Below, piece after piece: positions 30,218-43,330 of a stretch of 64,000 nucleotides of DNA. Position numbers and translations under genes: made by a program. Source of the DNA: Cynocephalus volans (taxonomy: Eukaryota > Chordata > Mammalia > Dermoptera > Cynocephalidae); contig NC_084463.1 of the NCBI RefSeq assembly GCF_027409185.1, forward strand, positions 110,656,133-110,720,132, read 5' to 3'. The notes below the pieces were generated by a model. That model was not told the DNA's origin. It made no database searches and saw nothing but the letters and a program-made list of their open reading frames with translations. Positions within the stretch are counted from its first letter, which is position 1. Each line of letters starts with the position of its first letter.

Positions 30218-30433
30218 CTGAACAGTCATTTCTTTTTTTTTTTTTTTTTTCTTTTTTTTTTAAAAGATGACCGGTAAGGGGATCTTAACCCTTGGCTTGA
30301 TGTTGTCAGCACCACACTCAGCCAGTGAGCTAACCGGCCATCCCTATATAGGATCTGAACTCGTGGCCTTGGTGTTATCAACACCACACTTTCCCGAGTG
30401 AGCCACGGGCCGGCCCCTGAACACTCATTTCTT
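30218..30433 (-). mobile_element. Dimeric tRNA-derived SINE with 17-bp duplication
   Basis: The body (30235-30416) is on the minus strand, with a long T-run at the left. Two tRNA-like units are present: on the minus strand 'ggggccggcccgtggctcac' opens the first and 'ggatggccggttagctcac' opens the second, which ends 'ccccttaccggtcatc' before the A-tail. It lies between 17-bp repeats at 30218-30234 and 30417-30433 with one mismatch. The unit order is that of the colugo-type dimer as I remember it. Confidence 0.9.
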
Positions 30434-33400
30434 AAAGGCAAAACTGGATTTCCTCGGCAAAACAATTTAGCTTGGGTTCTAAACTCCAACACTGCGCTGT
30501 GGCAATGGAAACTTTCCAGCCACAACCTGGAAATGGTGAGCCAAGCACAATACGAAGGCAAGGAAGGTATTTGAGGCCAAACCAGACAGTGGTCTTGTCA
30601 TTGCCTGCTCCCGAGCCCAGAGCTACAGCACTGTACGGTGGTGATGTAGCTCTCAGAGGTCTCTAAATCTCTAAGTGTGCCAGAAACCAGATTTCATTAA
30701 CTCCCTTCCTCTCCCACATCTTTCTCTGCCGCCACATTTCTGCCAGGAATTACATCATAATAGACGGTGACAATGCTGTGAAGTGTATCCTCCATCCTTG
30801 GTTGCACTTCCATTTAATAGTACTCAGGTTTTTCGAGGGCCTCCCCATTGTGAACGAGCAATGCCTTGACACTAGACAAATGAATATGAGACTCAGGGCC
30901 ACAGCTTGTGATCTGGCCACCCTATGGCTGTCTCTTTCCTGCTGGGCCTGCAGAACCAGGCAGGCGTCTGACTTGGGGAGCGGGGGGGAGGATGGGATTA
31001 TTTTTGGTTCTCTTGTCAAAATGCAGGGAGCCCATCCGAGAAGATTCTGTACTCTCCACAATACAAGATGGCAGTGTGCCCGTTTCTGGGTCAGCTGGCT
31101 GACTCAGAGATAGGAGATTATACCCTGACACTGTTTTTGTTCCTGACCAATGGATAAAAAATGTAAAACTTTGCTGCCACCTGCTGTTTCCTAGGGAATA
31201 AGTTCTTGAACTGAGTCTAGTTGAGGATGGTTGTGTACTGTTTTATTTTAGCTAAGTGCTGTGAAGAATTTGGGGAGGGGGGGGTTGGAATATGTGTTAT
31301 AGAGTTGTGTACCACTGACCTGTCATTTCCTAGGATAAACTGTTGGGCCACATGGGTGGCATCTCTCTTTCAGGCCATTAAGTCTTGTCTGCCTCAACCC
31401 TTAGTATAAACGTGCTGGGACTCAGGGGGGAAGGGCAGACTTCCTGACCCCAGACAACCCTCCAAGGGAGCATATGCAGGGCTCTGGCCAATGAGATTCC
31501 TGGTTTGGATGTTTTTTTTCTTGTGGGTCAATGATGTCATGAGAGCAATAACCACAGACAAATTCCCTAAGCACAGACTGTTCTCCAATGTGTGTGTCAA
31601 TGGGTAGTGTCCCTTGGAAGTGTCCCTTGGAAGTGTTGTTCTCAGTAGAAATGGCTGTAATCCTTGGGATGAGGTTCACTTGTGGCATCTCCAAATGTTT
31701 TATCTTTGTCTTCCTTGAGAAAAGTGAGGCAGATTACAGAAAGGGGAGTCCCCAAGAAAGTGACGGCTGGCCCAATCTGAATCACTCCCAAATGAGAATA
31801 CTTGAGCTCAGGTCATATGATGAGAGGGAGGGAAATAGTGGTTCCTTAAAGCACAGGTAAAGAGCAAGGGGAGAGTTAATGGTCAGATGCTGAGATGGGC
31901 TTGTTAGGAGCCCTTAGTCATTTTATTGGAGGCACCCAGAGGACAGAGACCGCCTTGTCTGGACTATATTAGCAGCTTGTTGCTGCTCCACATCAGAAAG
32001 TGGAATTTTCCTTTTTGCAGTCATAGGGAAGATTCATTTATACGTAAATGAGTTCCTTTCCATTGCTGTCATTGTTGTATTTGAGAATTCTTTCAACCAA
32101 CATCTTTTATTGGCAGACATTAATGAGCCCATGAAGTGTGTTTGCGTATAATTCTAAGTGCCTTAAAAAAAAAAAAAAAGTAAGATCTGGGATTTTTTAG
32201 ATGGACACAGAATGAAGCATTAAGGAAATGACCCTTGATCTTTTCTCCTATCAAAGAGAAAAGGCACTTGCATGGTACTGATAAGCATTACAGGTATGCG
32301 ATGGCTTATTCGTCAGTATCTGGCATTACAGCTGGCACATAGTAGCACATTTGCTGAATGAGCGATCAAACACCACCCATTGTTCTCCCCAGATGGTCTG
32401 TGAGACCTGTTGGGGACGGATGGGGGTAGAAAGGAGCAGAAGTTAGCCAGGTGGAAGTCTGTGGGTAGAGTGAACCATGGGGTCTAGAATGTGATGGTAG
32501 CACTGAAACTAGTACTGTATAAGCCTCAAAATATATGTATATTACTTATAAAGTAAATATAATTCTTGAAAAATAATCAAGTGAAATGTTATAATGTACA
32601 AAATCTCTCCCTCCCATGTCTCATTTCCTAAATATTACCATTGTTAATGTATTGCACAAGCCTGACCATGTTTATGCTTCATGAATTTTCTTGTTTATGT
32701 CCCCGTTGTTTTCCCTTAGCGTTTTGTAAAGGCTTTGGAAAAGTTCCAGCCTGTCTCAATGGTATGAAGAAGAGTTCAGGGAAGCAGTTTGTATAACACT
32801 AAAGAAATATTAGTATCTCCCTGGGGGGTGGGGGACTAATGTGATGATGGCAATGGGAAGTGAAGTGGGCGATCCTAAGCAGGAAGGAAAACTCAGGAGG
32901 ACTGGGTTGGGGTAGTGGTTTCAGGTTCCCTTCCCCTCCTGGAGGTTCTGACAGTTCTCAGACTCTGAAGGTGCTGGGTTTGCTTGTTTGTTTGTTTCCA
33001 GGAAGGGAAGCAACTTCTCAGGAGAATAATGAGGTTGATGATTGCTTGTGTGCCTGATTTGAGTAACGTGTATCTGTATTTGAGTAACATGTATTCCTTG
33101 TATCTGTGGATTCCTTGTTCCCCTAGACACCCTGTCCCTGCCCCAAATTGAGAGCTTGAAGCCCCAATCTGCTTCTGAACTCTGGAATGGGGAAGAGAGT
33201 ATAGTAATTGCCAAGAGAACTGCAGACGACCGTAAGAGTCAGACAGGTGACCAGTAAACTCTGCCCTTCACAAGACTACCAGAGCTATAGCTCGACAAAT
33301 GTTATCTTGCAAAGGTATTTGTTAGGCTCCCTGGTGACTAACATGAACAAGACCATCACTATTTCTGCAAATCCGTCTTCTGATGAACACATTCACTTGC

Positions 33401-35024
33401 TGGACAGTGTCCAGACATTGTCTTTTCTTTAGTGTTTTAGATACAAGATCTTGCCTCTCCTGTTGTGCCTGGTAACTACAATGCTGTCAAGAAAATACAG
33501 CAGAGCTTTTATGAGCTTAAAAAGAGCATTTCAAAAATATTGCGTTAGCCTTTTGTCCCTTCAGTCTGTTTTTACTAGAACAAATGTAATCTTAGTTGCT
33601 ACAAGTTCTGTTTAAAATAGCTCTTCTGGTGAGTCACCTAAAGTTAAACTGTAGATATGGTATTGTTTTAGCCATGACAAGCTTGAAATGTTAGCCAAGT
33701 TCTAGTAACTACTCAATGGGGGGAGCTGGTGTGTGCTCTCACATGTGTTTTGTGGATGATCCTAAAATGTCCAGAGAGAAAGAAATGGCTCAGATAAGCT
33801 GGTCAGCATTACCCCTCTCAGAGCAGGAGGCAAGAGCTTCAGAAGAAAAAGGAGTGGTCTCCACTGGCTCAGATGCTACTCACAGCCCAAGCCACGTGAA
33901 GATATGTCCCCCACCAGCACACAAGTGGACAGAAATTTGGGGAAATCTCCAGGAGGCCATGCAGAAGTGTCAAAGGACCTTGCAGATGCTCTGAGGAAGA
34001 AATTAAAGCTTTAAACAGAACATTGTGACATGACTTGAAAGGTCATTATCTAGTTCACACTTACATCAGACTCTAAATATTGTCAGAAAATGGATAAATT
34101 TGCCAGACCATGAACTGTAAAATTGCTCAAATAGACCATAGAAATCTTCAAGGCCAGTGTGGCCGTGGCGGGCCATGACACCTGGACCTGATGCTGCCTG
34201 AGAGACCTCAGCAGGAATGAAAAACAGCAGCTGCTTATAGAAAAATGTATACTCAGTGACCCTCAAAAATTGCAAAAGTCTTTCATGTCATGTTAGCCGA
34301 CCTTGTCTTTCTCTCTTCTACCAAGTGGAAGTGGGTGGAGAGATTCATGCTTTTTAAATGAAGTCTCTTGTCAGAGACTAGCTGTACTATGGCCTCTGAA
34401 TACTCCGCCCTTTCCCCTCCCTGTGGGGTATCTTGGTTCCCAGTTAGCACTGAGCACACCTATGAGCCTTACTCTCCTAGCTCCACCCTCTGTTGGCTAA
34501 AGCCAGGTTACCTCCTGCCAGGCATCTGCTGGGTGAAAGTCCAGAGCAGCTCTCCCATGTAAACAAGTCAAACAAAGGCAGTTCCCAGCAGTGGATGGGG
34601 CTGTGCTCCAGAAGGCTATTTGCAAATCTGTCCTTTGGAACGTGGAAGACATTCCCAAGGAGGGAATGTCTTATGTGTGTGGCAAGGTTCCCAGGCTAGC
34701 CCACACCACTGATTTAACCCAGAATGGACTTGGAAAGCAATGCTCTAGAACTCACCATCATGGGTAATACATTTGTGGTCTTTTCTCTTCGGTTGATAGA
34801 CATTTACTGAGCTAGGCATGGTAACAAGTGATGTGGGGATTCCAATTTCCCTCAGTTTGGTGTGGTGGGTTGATTCAGTGACTCCTGGGTGCCAACACAG
34901 AGTCTGAGATCTTCCCAACCTCATGGAACCCTGTTCCCCTGTCCCACCTACATGCTTTAGGTTGAAAGTGAAGTGATGACTATTCCGGCTCTTCTTTAGT
35001 TTGTTTCTTCAAGATACCCTGGTG
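30434..35024. other. Long unique stretch, no gene recognised
   Basis: 4.6 kb of moderate-GC, repeat-poor sequence. It contains an A-run at 32166 and a small tandem duplication 'gtgtcccttggaa' near 31607-31635. Open frames are short, overlapping and unsupported by splice context. Low repeat density could mean constraint or simply old unrecognised sequence. Confidence 0.45.
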
Positions 35025-35725
35025 TAGGGCAGGGTGAGAATCCTGTCTTCACCATTACACAGCTGCATAGCTTCTCTGAGCTTTGGTTTCTCCCCTGCAA
35101 AATTGGGATAACAAGTACCTAAGAGAGCCCTGGGGTTGCTTCCCCAGCACCCATTCTCCTTCTCTTGGTAACTACCATGATTTTTGTCAGGGTATCCACA
35201 TCTCCCTCCATAGACCATTCTACTCCTGAAGGCTCAGGCCTAGTACATTCCATTTCCAGGCCATTATTTTAGACCCATGGTGGGTGCTGGCCTAATTTAG
35301 GCCAATGAGCTTGCAGAATTTTGCTGGTTGCTTCCAGAAAAGAAAAATTTTCCTCTCTCCTGCTAGATAAGATTGGGAGATATATGTAGTTCCAGTAGCA
35401 CTGGAAAGCCACTCTGAGACTAAAACAGGGTCGAGCTGTAGGTGGAAGTTCTCACTGTGGATGGCAGAGTAGAGAGATGGTAAACAGAAGACTCCTTGAT
35501 AAAGCTGTTGAACTCCTAAATCGACCCACCCTGAAGCCTGTTTTACGTCTGTTGCTTCAAGTGTATGAACAAATAATCCCTTTCACCTTTTATGCCATTT
35601 TGAGTTGTACTTTCTGCTACTTGCAGTGGAAGACATCTTAATTGATACACCACAGCACAGGATTTACCATAGGTACTAAATGAGATAAAACATTCACAGT
35701 ATTTAGCACAGGGCTTAACTTCCAG
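35025..35725 (+). repeat. MIR fragments with an LTR-like element between them
   Basis: MIR text at about 35025-35115 ('cattacacagctgcatagcttctctgagctttggtttctcccctgcaaaattgggataac') seems to continue at 35653-35725 ('actaaatgagataaaacattcacagtatttagcacaggg'). The intervening 35227-35652 looks LTR-like ('gccaatgagc', 'cagtggaagacatcttaattgatacac'). The insertion reading is tentative. Confidence 0.5.
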
Positions 35726-35739
35726 ATATTACTCCTGCC

Positions 35740-37139
35740 CTTCCAGTCCAAGGGCACCAGTGCAAGAGACCACCATTTCTCAGGCATTTGTTGGATAGGG
35801 AAGAAGAGGGTGTGTGCAGACCCCAACTAAACCTTAACCTGGTTTGCAGTTCGGGCATCTTGCCTGGGTGGAGAGGTGGTCCCTCTGGACTGATTCTAGT
35901 TTTAAGATCGGCCCCTTTGGAGGGAGTGGGCCTTGTAAGCCTGGAGTTTCCCTGTCCCCTGGGCAGATATGTGCATTGAAGATGCCTGGCGGTTGAAGAA
36001 GAAAGAAAGGAGAGAATCATTATCTGCTGGAGCAATAACAAAAGGATCAATCAGGTCCTTGGGATCAGGGTTAATCTCTTCCTCTCCTCTTTTTCTTCCT
36101 CTCTTCCTTATGCTTTTCCTCATTCCCAGTTCTCTCTAGGGCTGGAAAAGAAGAGGAAGTCAGAGTTGGGATGGATCCCTGGTAAAGTAGGGGAGGTATT
36201 TACTGCATGAAGAAAGTGGAACTTCTAACTGTGATGACTTCTTTGCATAGGAGGGATCCCAGTTTTCAGAATATATGGTGGATTTAGACTCCTCTATGAG
36301 GTTGGCAAGGCTGTTCTCTTGGAGTCTTTGCAGGAAGAATAGGAATCTAAGCAGAGCAGCCTGGTTCAAGGACAAAGGGCTGTGACTAGCAGGAGGGAAA
36401 AATCATTTGGAGTACACATAGTGGCTATAAGTCATATTTCCAGTCATTTCATTAACCCCAGATTTAGGCCCAAGTCTCCAGGGAGAGGAGACTGCAATAG
36501 AATAAGTTAACAAAAAGCTGGCATGATTAAAGTCTCTGCAAAGAAACTGGTTCTGATGACATTATTGCTTTGTGATCTTGCTACGTAAGAAGGGTAGAGC
36601 TCATTTATTCCATTTTAGCATGCTGCTTTTGAGAGTATGTTGGAACACAGGATGGAAAAAGAGTGTGAGAAAACATGACTGCACAAAATTACTTCACAAA
36701 ATGGGTCAAGGGTGCCATATTCCAGCAGTGAAATGGATGCCTACATGTGAAAATAGAACTCCAGTGTGGTCTGACAGGAACAGGATTGAGCTGCCACCTT
36801 CTTATCTAGACACTAGATTTATGGCTGTGGTCAAGAATTGCCCTAGCCTTTGTTTTTATCAGTCACATTCCACTAATGCCTCATAACGAATCCGTAGTCA
36901 ATTAAAAACCAGGTTGTTTTTTACATGAACTGCAGACAAGCCAGGGATTCCTGTGAATTTGTGCTGTTGATTATTTAAAAACTAAATACAGGGCTTTACA
37001 ATGATCCTGTTGCATTTCATGCTGTTCAGATTATTTTGCATTTTGCTTTCTTACTAGCCATTACTCCAAGCTTTGTGTTTACCTTCTTGTTCATTCAAGT
37101 CCTATGTAAAAATGTTGACTAAGGCAGGCTAATACAGAG
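35740..37139. other. No gene recognised
   Basis: Mixed unique sequence. No isolated long frame or clear repeat. Confidence 0.5.
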
Positions 37140-37259
37140 GTGCCTGTGACTTACATAGGAAGCTTTCTGCCAATGGACACCAAGTTATGCGTCAACTCTC
37201 TGTGTGGCCTATCAGTCAGCTGCAGAACCATCTCACAATACTTATACCACTCACCTTCC

Positions 37260-37412
37260 CCACACTGTCCATCACTGGATCATGAGACGCTTTGTCTAGT
37301 GCTTTATGAAATCAAGTTATACTACCTTTGGCATTTCCATTCCTACCAGTCTGGCACTGGCCCAATACCCTGTACATGGTAGGCCTTCAATAAATGTTTG
37401 TTGAATTAAGTT
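37260..37412 (+). mobile_element. L2 LINE 3' end
   Basis: It ends with the L2 signature 'catggtaggccttcaataaatgtttgttgaattaa'. Confidence 0.65.
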
Positions 37413-37450
37413 GAATTCTGTGAATCACCAGCATAATAACCATATATTTA

Positions 37451-37570
37451 AAAAATAAGGAAATGATGATCGCCTGTTAACTCAGTTGGTTAGAGTGCGG
37501 TATTGATAACATCAAGGTTAAGGTTTTGGATTCCTTTACTGGCCAACTGCCAAAAAAAATAAGGAAATGA
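37451..37570 (+). mobile_element. tRNA-derived SINE, single unit, with 16-bp duplication
   Basis: The body (37467-37554) has 'gttaactcagttggttagagtgcggtattgataacatcaagg' followed by a degenerate B box and 'ctggccaactgcc' plus an A-run. Direct repeats 'aaaaataaggaaatga' lie at 37451-37466 and 37555-37570 and match completely; part of the repeat is A-rich. Confidence 0.85.
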
Positions 37571-38439
37571 GGCATGATTCATTGATTAGCCTCTTAGGTT
37601 CCTAGTGTTCTTTATATTTCTTTTTGTTGTTTTTAATCAAAATGTAGAAATGTCACACATTACAGAAAAAGAAAAGGTAGACTATGACTGAAAATATTGG
37701 TTATGCCAATTATAATCATTATCAATATCCATTATTACAATTTTTTCTTTTACAAAAAACATAATCATGTGTAACTTTATTTTTCATTTAATCTATTTTT
37801 GCCTACTTTCAAATGATTGAGCAGCATTCAATTCTATGGACTTCATTCTGTTCTAAGTGTTCAACAAATTGTTTAAATTCTTTAGGTTCTGACATCACAG
37901 TCACTTGTTTTCAAATGATGGAGTCAATTCATTCTTCCTAATATATAGTGAATACCTAAAATATGCCAGATCTTAGGTCAGAGCACTGAGGAATTAAAGA
38001 GAAAAATTGGGCAAGGCCCTCGCCCCTCAGAGGCTTGGAATCTGACAGAGATTGCAAAACAAGCACACTCATAGTGACGAAACAAGGCTTCACATGTTAG
38101 GGGCTGCTGTAGAGGACTGGGCCATGTGCTCTGGGGCCTCAGTTAATGCAAAGAATGGTCATTCTCTCTCTCTGGGTGGCTCCTTGGAGCCTGGAGCAGC
38201 AGTCAGGAGTTGTTCTGGCAGCTGAAGCTCTCATCACAGCCTGAGTTCCTCTGCCACTCTTGTACCTAAGACAGTCAAACTGATGGACTCTCTGCCTTCA
38301 GATAGCTCCCGTGTGGGCAGTGTGTGTTAAAAGAGGCATTTGCTCTGGGTGAGGGCCCCATGTGGTCATCAGGTAGATACAAGATCCTCGTCATAGAGAC
38401 CCTGACAGAGGGAGAAAGAGAAAAAGCCAAGAAAGCAGA
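37571..38439. other. No gene recognised; L2-like text near 37940-38060
   Basis: 'gggcaaggccctcgcccctcagaggcttggaatctgac' recalls an old L2 segment. Otherwise AT-rich unique sequence. Confidence 0.4.
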
Positions 38440-39030
38440 AGCCAATTGTGGCAAGCAGACTTTCAAGTTGACCTCCATAAACCCCACCTCTGTCACTTGC
38501 ACCTTGGTATAATCCACTCTTCTGGAGTGTGGATGTGACCTGTGACTTATTTCTAACCAGCAGAACACAGCAGAGGTGATGGAATGTGTGTGATCATCGA
38601 TTATGTTGCATATGATCTTAGTGCCATCTTGCTGAACTGCTCTCTTGGCTTGGAGGAAACAAACAGCCCTGCTGGGAGCCCCATTGCCAAGGAAGTATGA
38701 GTACAGGCAACCTCTGAGAACTGTGGTGACCACTGGCTGACAGGCACCATGAAACTGAAGCCCAGAGTCCTACACCCACAAGGAACTGAATTCTGTCGAC
38801 CAAATGCTGAGTGAGTCTGGAGCAGATCTTTCCCCAGACTGGCCTCAGATGAGACCACAGCCCTGGCTGACACCTTGATTACAGCCTTGTGAGACACTAA
38901 ACAGAGTACACAGCTAAGTCAAGCCTGGATCTTCAACCACAGAAACTGTGAGATAATAAGTGGGTGTTGTTTTAATCAGTTAAACTGGTGGTAATATTAT
39001 TAAGCAGCAATAGGTAACTAATACAACACT
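38440..39030 (+). mobile_element. LTR-like old repeat
   Basis: It ends 'cacagaaactgtgagataataagtgggtgttgtttt ... gcagcaataggtaactaatacaac', a typical 3' end of this mammalian LTR type. Earlier landmarks include 'tgacaccttgattacagccttgtgagac'. Same type as 17441-17830. Confidence 0.65.
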
Positions 39031-39263
39031 GGTTGGTTTCTTTTACCTCCTATAAGAACTGCAGGAGGAAAAAATGGTCCCAGGGAGAGGTTTGAAGGGA
39101 ACTTCAGCAGCCTCTGTGAAGAGAAAAAAGTGACTAGAGAAGTAACTTTTGCTGTGAAGCTCTACCACGTTTATTCATTCATTTATTTGTTAAAGGATGT
39201 TAAATTGGAGGGATGAACAAACACATCAAAATACATGTATCAGTCAGATTTCAGGGAGGGCTA

Positions 39264-39670
39264 TTGTATGGACTGAATTGTGCCCCCTCAAGTTCATATG
39301 TCAAAGCCCTAACCCCCAGTACCTCAGAATGTGACAGTATTTGGAGACAGAGATTTTAAAGAGGAAATTGAGTTAAAATGGGACCATTCACGGGTCCTTA
39401 TCAAATTTGATTGGTATTCTTATAAGAAGAGAAGATTAGGACATGCAGAGAGACACCAGGGATGCACTCATACGGAGGAAAGCCCATGTGAGGACACAGT
39501 GAGAAGGTGACTATCTGCAAGTCAAGGAGAGAAGTCTCAGGAGGAACCAAACCTGCCAACACCTTGATCTTGGATGTCCGGCCTCCAGAACTGTGAGAAA
39601 ATAAATTTCTTCTGTGTAAATCACCCAGTCTGTGATATTTTTTTTATGGCATCCCTAGAAAACTAACAGA
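39264..39670 (+). mobile_element. ERVL-MaLR (MLT1-like) LTR
   Basis: It runs from 'tatggactgaattgtgccccctcaagttcatatgtc' through 'cagtacctcagaatgtgac' and 'ccagaactgtgagaaaataaatttc' to 'ctagaaaactaacaga'. An internal AATAAA is at about 39599. It parallels the 27095-27430 element but is a separate insertion. Confidence 0.78.
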
Positions 39671-40639
39671 TATAGAAACTACTCTAAGTATTTTAAGGAG
39701 AGAAGGATTTAACAGAGGGAGGTAGGTGCTTTTAATATCGCTGGAAGAGCTGAAGCAGCTGCACTCATGGCTTCCACCAAATCTAGCATGTTCAGGAATG
39801 CACTGCTGTGGCTGTGGCCTGGGGATTGTGACATGAAGCCAATGCTTTTTCTGTTAACTCTGCCATAGCCACCACAGCTGCCTTTTAAGATCCAGGAAGC
39901 TGGTGAGCAGTCCCTTAAAAGCTGAGATCAGCACATGACCTTGACTGCCAGGAGAAAATGGCAACAGGTGATTCATCCCACTCACACCTTCCAAAACTCA
40001 TGTGAGGAAACTTTAACTGAATCTGGCATCCTAGCTGTAAGCGAACCACAGTTTTTAACTTTCTAGCCTCGGTAGCACAGGAAGGCAAAAAGAAGGGGTG
40101 AGAAGGGCTGCTGAAGTGTGTAGATGTATCCAGCACAATACGGAGACATCAGGTACCAAAGCAGTGTCAAGACAAAGCAATGTGTAGGTATTCAAAGGAG
40201 ATACCTAAAACTGATAACACAATTCATTGAACTTCTCACCCATGTCATAGGTATACAATGCATAGAAAAGAGAGGATTTGTAAACAGAATTTCTCTGAAA
40301 AAGTTGTGCAGTGAATTTCATCTCCACCTAGCCCAAGGAATAGGTGGAGGTGATGGGTCAAGAAGGAAGGGATTCAACAGGACCACCCTGGGAGTTTGAT
40401 ATGTATCCCTGTAATCGTGGGGGTGGGAGGGTCCATATTGGACTTTTGTCTGACTTCTGCCTGGAAATTTTAAAAGATGGAGATAGTTTGACTAGCTGCT
40501 CAGATGCTGGGAGTGAAGAAGTGGTTGACCCGGGCAGCTTGTGCTCTTCTAGAGTACGTTGTGAGCAAAGAGTGTGTGTTTTGAGAGCTATGGGATGTCA
40601 CAGGAGAAGTTGATTGGAAGAGTTGGGGAAGCATCTGAG
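39671..40639. other. No gene recognised
   Basis: Unique-looking sequence with short overlapping frames. Confidence 0.5.
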
Positions 40640-41687
40640 TTGAATAATCAAAGCATTAGCAAAGCTGACAAGGGCAGAATATGGCATTCTAGGCAGAGAA
40701 CAACATATACAAAGGCTCGGAGGCACGAAAGGGCCTAGAATGTCCAGGGAAAAGTAAAATGTTCAGTGTGTCTGGGGTATAATTTGGGGATGTAGGGAGT
40801 ATAAGAAGTTGGCTTGGAAAGATGGCCTAAGCACATGTTGTCCTTTGTCCTTTAGGATCTAGGGAATTACTGTAGAGTTTTTTAAAAAAATTAATATACT
40901 TTATTTTTTAGAGCAGTGTTGAGTGTACAGAAAAGCTGAGTAGACAGTATAGGGTTCCTGCATAGCCCCCATAGTTTCCCCTATTACAAATATCTTAAAT
41001 AATAGCATGTTACATATGTTATAATTAATGAATCTGTACTAATATGTTACTATTAACTGAAGTCCATTGTTTACTCAGATTTCCTTAGTTTTTACCAAAT
41101 TTCCCTTTTCTGTTCCAGGATCCCATCAGGAATACCACATTACATTTAATGGTCATGACTCCTTGGGCTCCTCTTGGCTGTGACAGTTTCTCAGACTTTC
41201 TTTTCGATAACCTTGACAGTTTTAAGGAGTACTGGTCAGGTATATTATAGGATGCTGATTTGCTGGAATTTTTCTGATGTTTTTCATGATGAGAGTGGGA
41301 CTGTTGCTACTATGGGTTTTTAAGTATAATTTGATCTGTGTTTTATAAAAGTGACATGAGGCCATATGGAGGGTGAACTAGATTGAGTTTATTAACCCTT
41401 TCCTTTGCAAGCCCTGCAATGGCTTATCATCAAATTATTAAAAAAACAAAACCCAAATATACAAAACAAAACAAACAAACCACAAAACAACTCACTTCTT
41501 TATTTTTGTTTATTTATTTATTTATTTATTTAATTTTATTTTGTCGACATACATTGTGGCTGATTATTGCTCCCCATCACCAAAACCTCCCTCCCTTCTC
41601 CCTCCCTCCCCAACAATGTCCTTTCTGTTTGCTTGTCGTATCAACTTCAAGTAATTGTGGTTGTTATATCTTCTCCCCCCTCCCCGG

Positions 41688-41732
<45 letters not shown>

Positions 41733-42275
41733 AACTCACTCCTTTATATGGCTTACATAAACCTGCAGAATCTGAACCCAGTCTGTCTATCTGACCTCAT
41801 CTCCTGACAGTCTCTTCCTTGCTCTTTATGCTCCAAGGCCACTGGCTTTTGTTTCCATTTCTCAAAGGTGCAAGGTTGATTACCCTCAGGACATTTTAGT
41901 CATATTTGCTATATAGTCCAGGTTGAGCCTGAATTACTGGGAATGAATTAGAGAAGGAGGGGCAGATTAGAGAGCATATATACAGTAGAATTGACAGAGT
42001 TTTGCTGATTAGATACATGAGACAAAGAAAAGAGGATTTGAGCACAATGCTGAGATGTGTTGTTCAAATTACTTGATTAGCAGTTGTACCATTCACTGAG
42101 ATGGGGAATACAGGAATTTGGAGGGGAAACTTCTGAGCTCATGATGACATACTGAGTTAGATTTGCCTGTGGGACATTGGGGTGTTCTTGTCCAGCAGGA
42201 AGTTGGAAATCATGAGTCTTAGGTTCAGGAGGGAGATTGGATAAGAGTAATTGCCAAACAAGAGATCACGGTGGG
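40640..42275. mobile_element. L2 fragments in both orientations, with L1 pieces between
   Basis: Antisense L2 text is at about 40640-40860 ('ggcattctaggcagagaacaacatatacaaaggct') and 41930-42270 ('cattcactgagatggggaatacagg', 'gcctgtgggacattgggg'). Sense L2 text flanks the L1 at 41504-41731 ('gcaatggcttatcatcaaattatt' and 'atggcttacataaacctgcagaatctgaacccagtctg'). An old L1 3' UTR lies at 40880-41310 on the minus strand. Confidence 0.6.
41488..41747 (-). mobile_element. L1 3' end only, with 16-bp duplication
   Basis: The body (41504-41731) holds just the T-rich tail complement, the C-rich tract ('ccctcccttctccctccctcccc') and a long (TG)n run of the same L1 3' UTR seen at 17990-18220. Direct repeats 'caactcacttctttat' (41488-41503) and 'caactcactcctttat' (41732-41747) differ at one base. 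The element was truncated within its own CA/TG repeat. Confidence 0.9.
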
Positions 42276-43148
42276 GCTCTGATTGTTAATTCAACTGGGA
42301 TAAACCCAAGGGACATATTTGCAGTAATTCAAACCCTTGGCAGTAAATAGTTTAATGTGAACTTCAGGTCAGCAGAGAAATTAAATTTATTTTGGAGACT
42401 ATCAGGCAAAAGGAGGCCAAGACTTTTGGGAGGACTTTGTGGTCATTCCACTCTCCAGGCTTAGGCTAATGGCTGCTTCTTTGCTATTGAAATGAAACTT
42501 TGGGACTTGAAAAGGCCAATTAATACAGCCTTGGGAAAACTAGCAGAAAGGTTTGGTGCTTACTGGTTAACATAAGTGGAAAATAGAGTATTGGATAGGC
42601 CAGGTTATGATGAAATTGCTCCCAGGTATGTTGTTTTCTTATAGTCTTTATGTCACTATATTTACATTTTTAAAGAAAATACACAAGTAGTGCATTCATG
42701 CTTGGCAGATACTATAGATTGGCTCACTCAATAACCATTTCCAACTGTCTTCTCCTTTGCCTTCTTCTATTATAGAGGCTGCAAAGCAATGTACACAAAT
42801 TCCCAGACTTTATTACAACCTGAGATGACCACACAATATAGTTTGGGAAGTTAGCAGACATCCCTGAGATGGGCTTCCATTTCTAAATAAAAAGGCAAGT
42901 ATTTGTGAGGGGAAGCCTTTTAGCCATTCTGTCTTTTCCCAGCATGGAGGTCAGATCCAATGCTTGTAGCAGCAGCCAGCTTATTACCAAGAGAACGAAA
43001 GCTGAAAGGTAAGAATGGTGGAGCAGAAGGACGGAAGGACCTAATTCTTTAATGACATACTTTGGCAACTATGCTGGTTCTGGTCCACCCACTTCTGGAT
43101 TTTGTGTTATGTAAGAAAAAGCCTTTCCTTCCTTAAACTAATTGACTG
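42276..43148. other. No gene recognised
   Basis: AT-rich unique-looking sequence; part of 42880-43130 may be an old LTR-like repeat that I cannot name. Confidence 0.45.
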
Positions 43149-43330
43149 GCTCTCAAACTTAGCTGACCATTACAATCACCTGTGGAGTTTTAAAGTTCCC
43201 ATTGCTTAGATCACCCCATTTACCACCAATTGAATAGGAATTTATGGTGGTGGGACCTAAACTTCAATAATTTTTAAAACTCCTCATATGATTCCAATGC
43301 ATAGCCCAGATTGAGAACCAGTGCTTTAAA
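43149..43330. mobile_element. MER5A-type hAT DNA transposon remnant
   Basis: The two ends are approximate inverted repeats: 'ctcaaacttagctgaccattacaatcacctgtggagtttt' and 'aaaactcctcatatgattccaatgcatagcccagattgagaacca'. This is the classical MER5A arrangement. Confidence 0.8.

Noticed and set aside
33716..33994. 92-codon + frame in the repeat-poor interval
   Set aside because: No homology, splice context or conserved motif that I can see; its length is within chance expectation.
38275..38733. 152-codon minus frame
   Set aside because: It overlaps the LTR-like repeat at 38440-39030 in antisense and has no recognisable domain.
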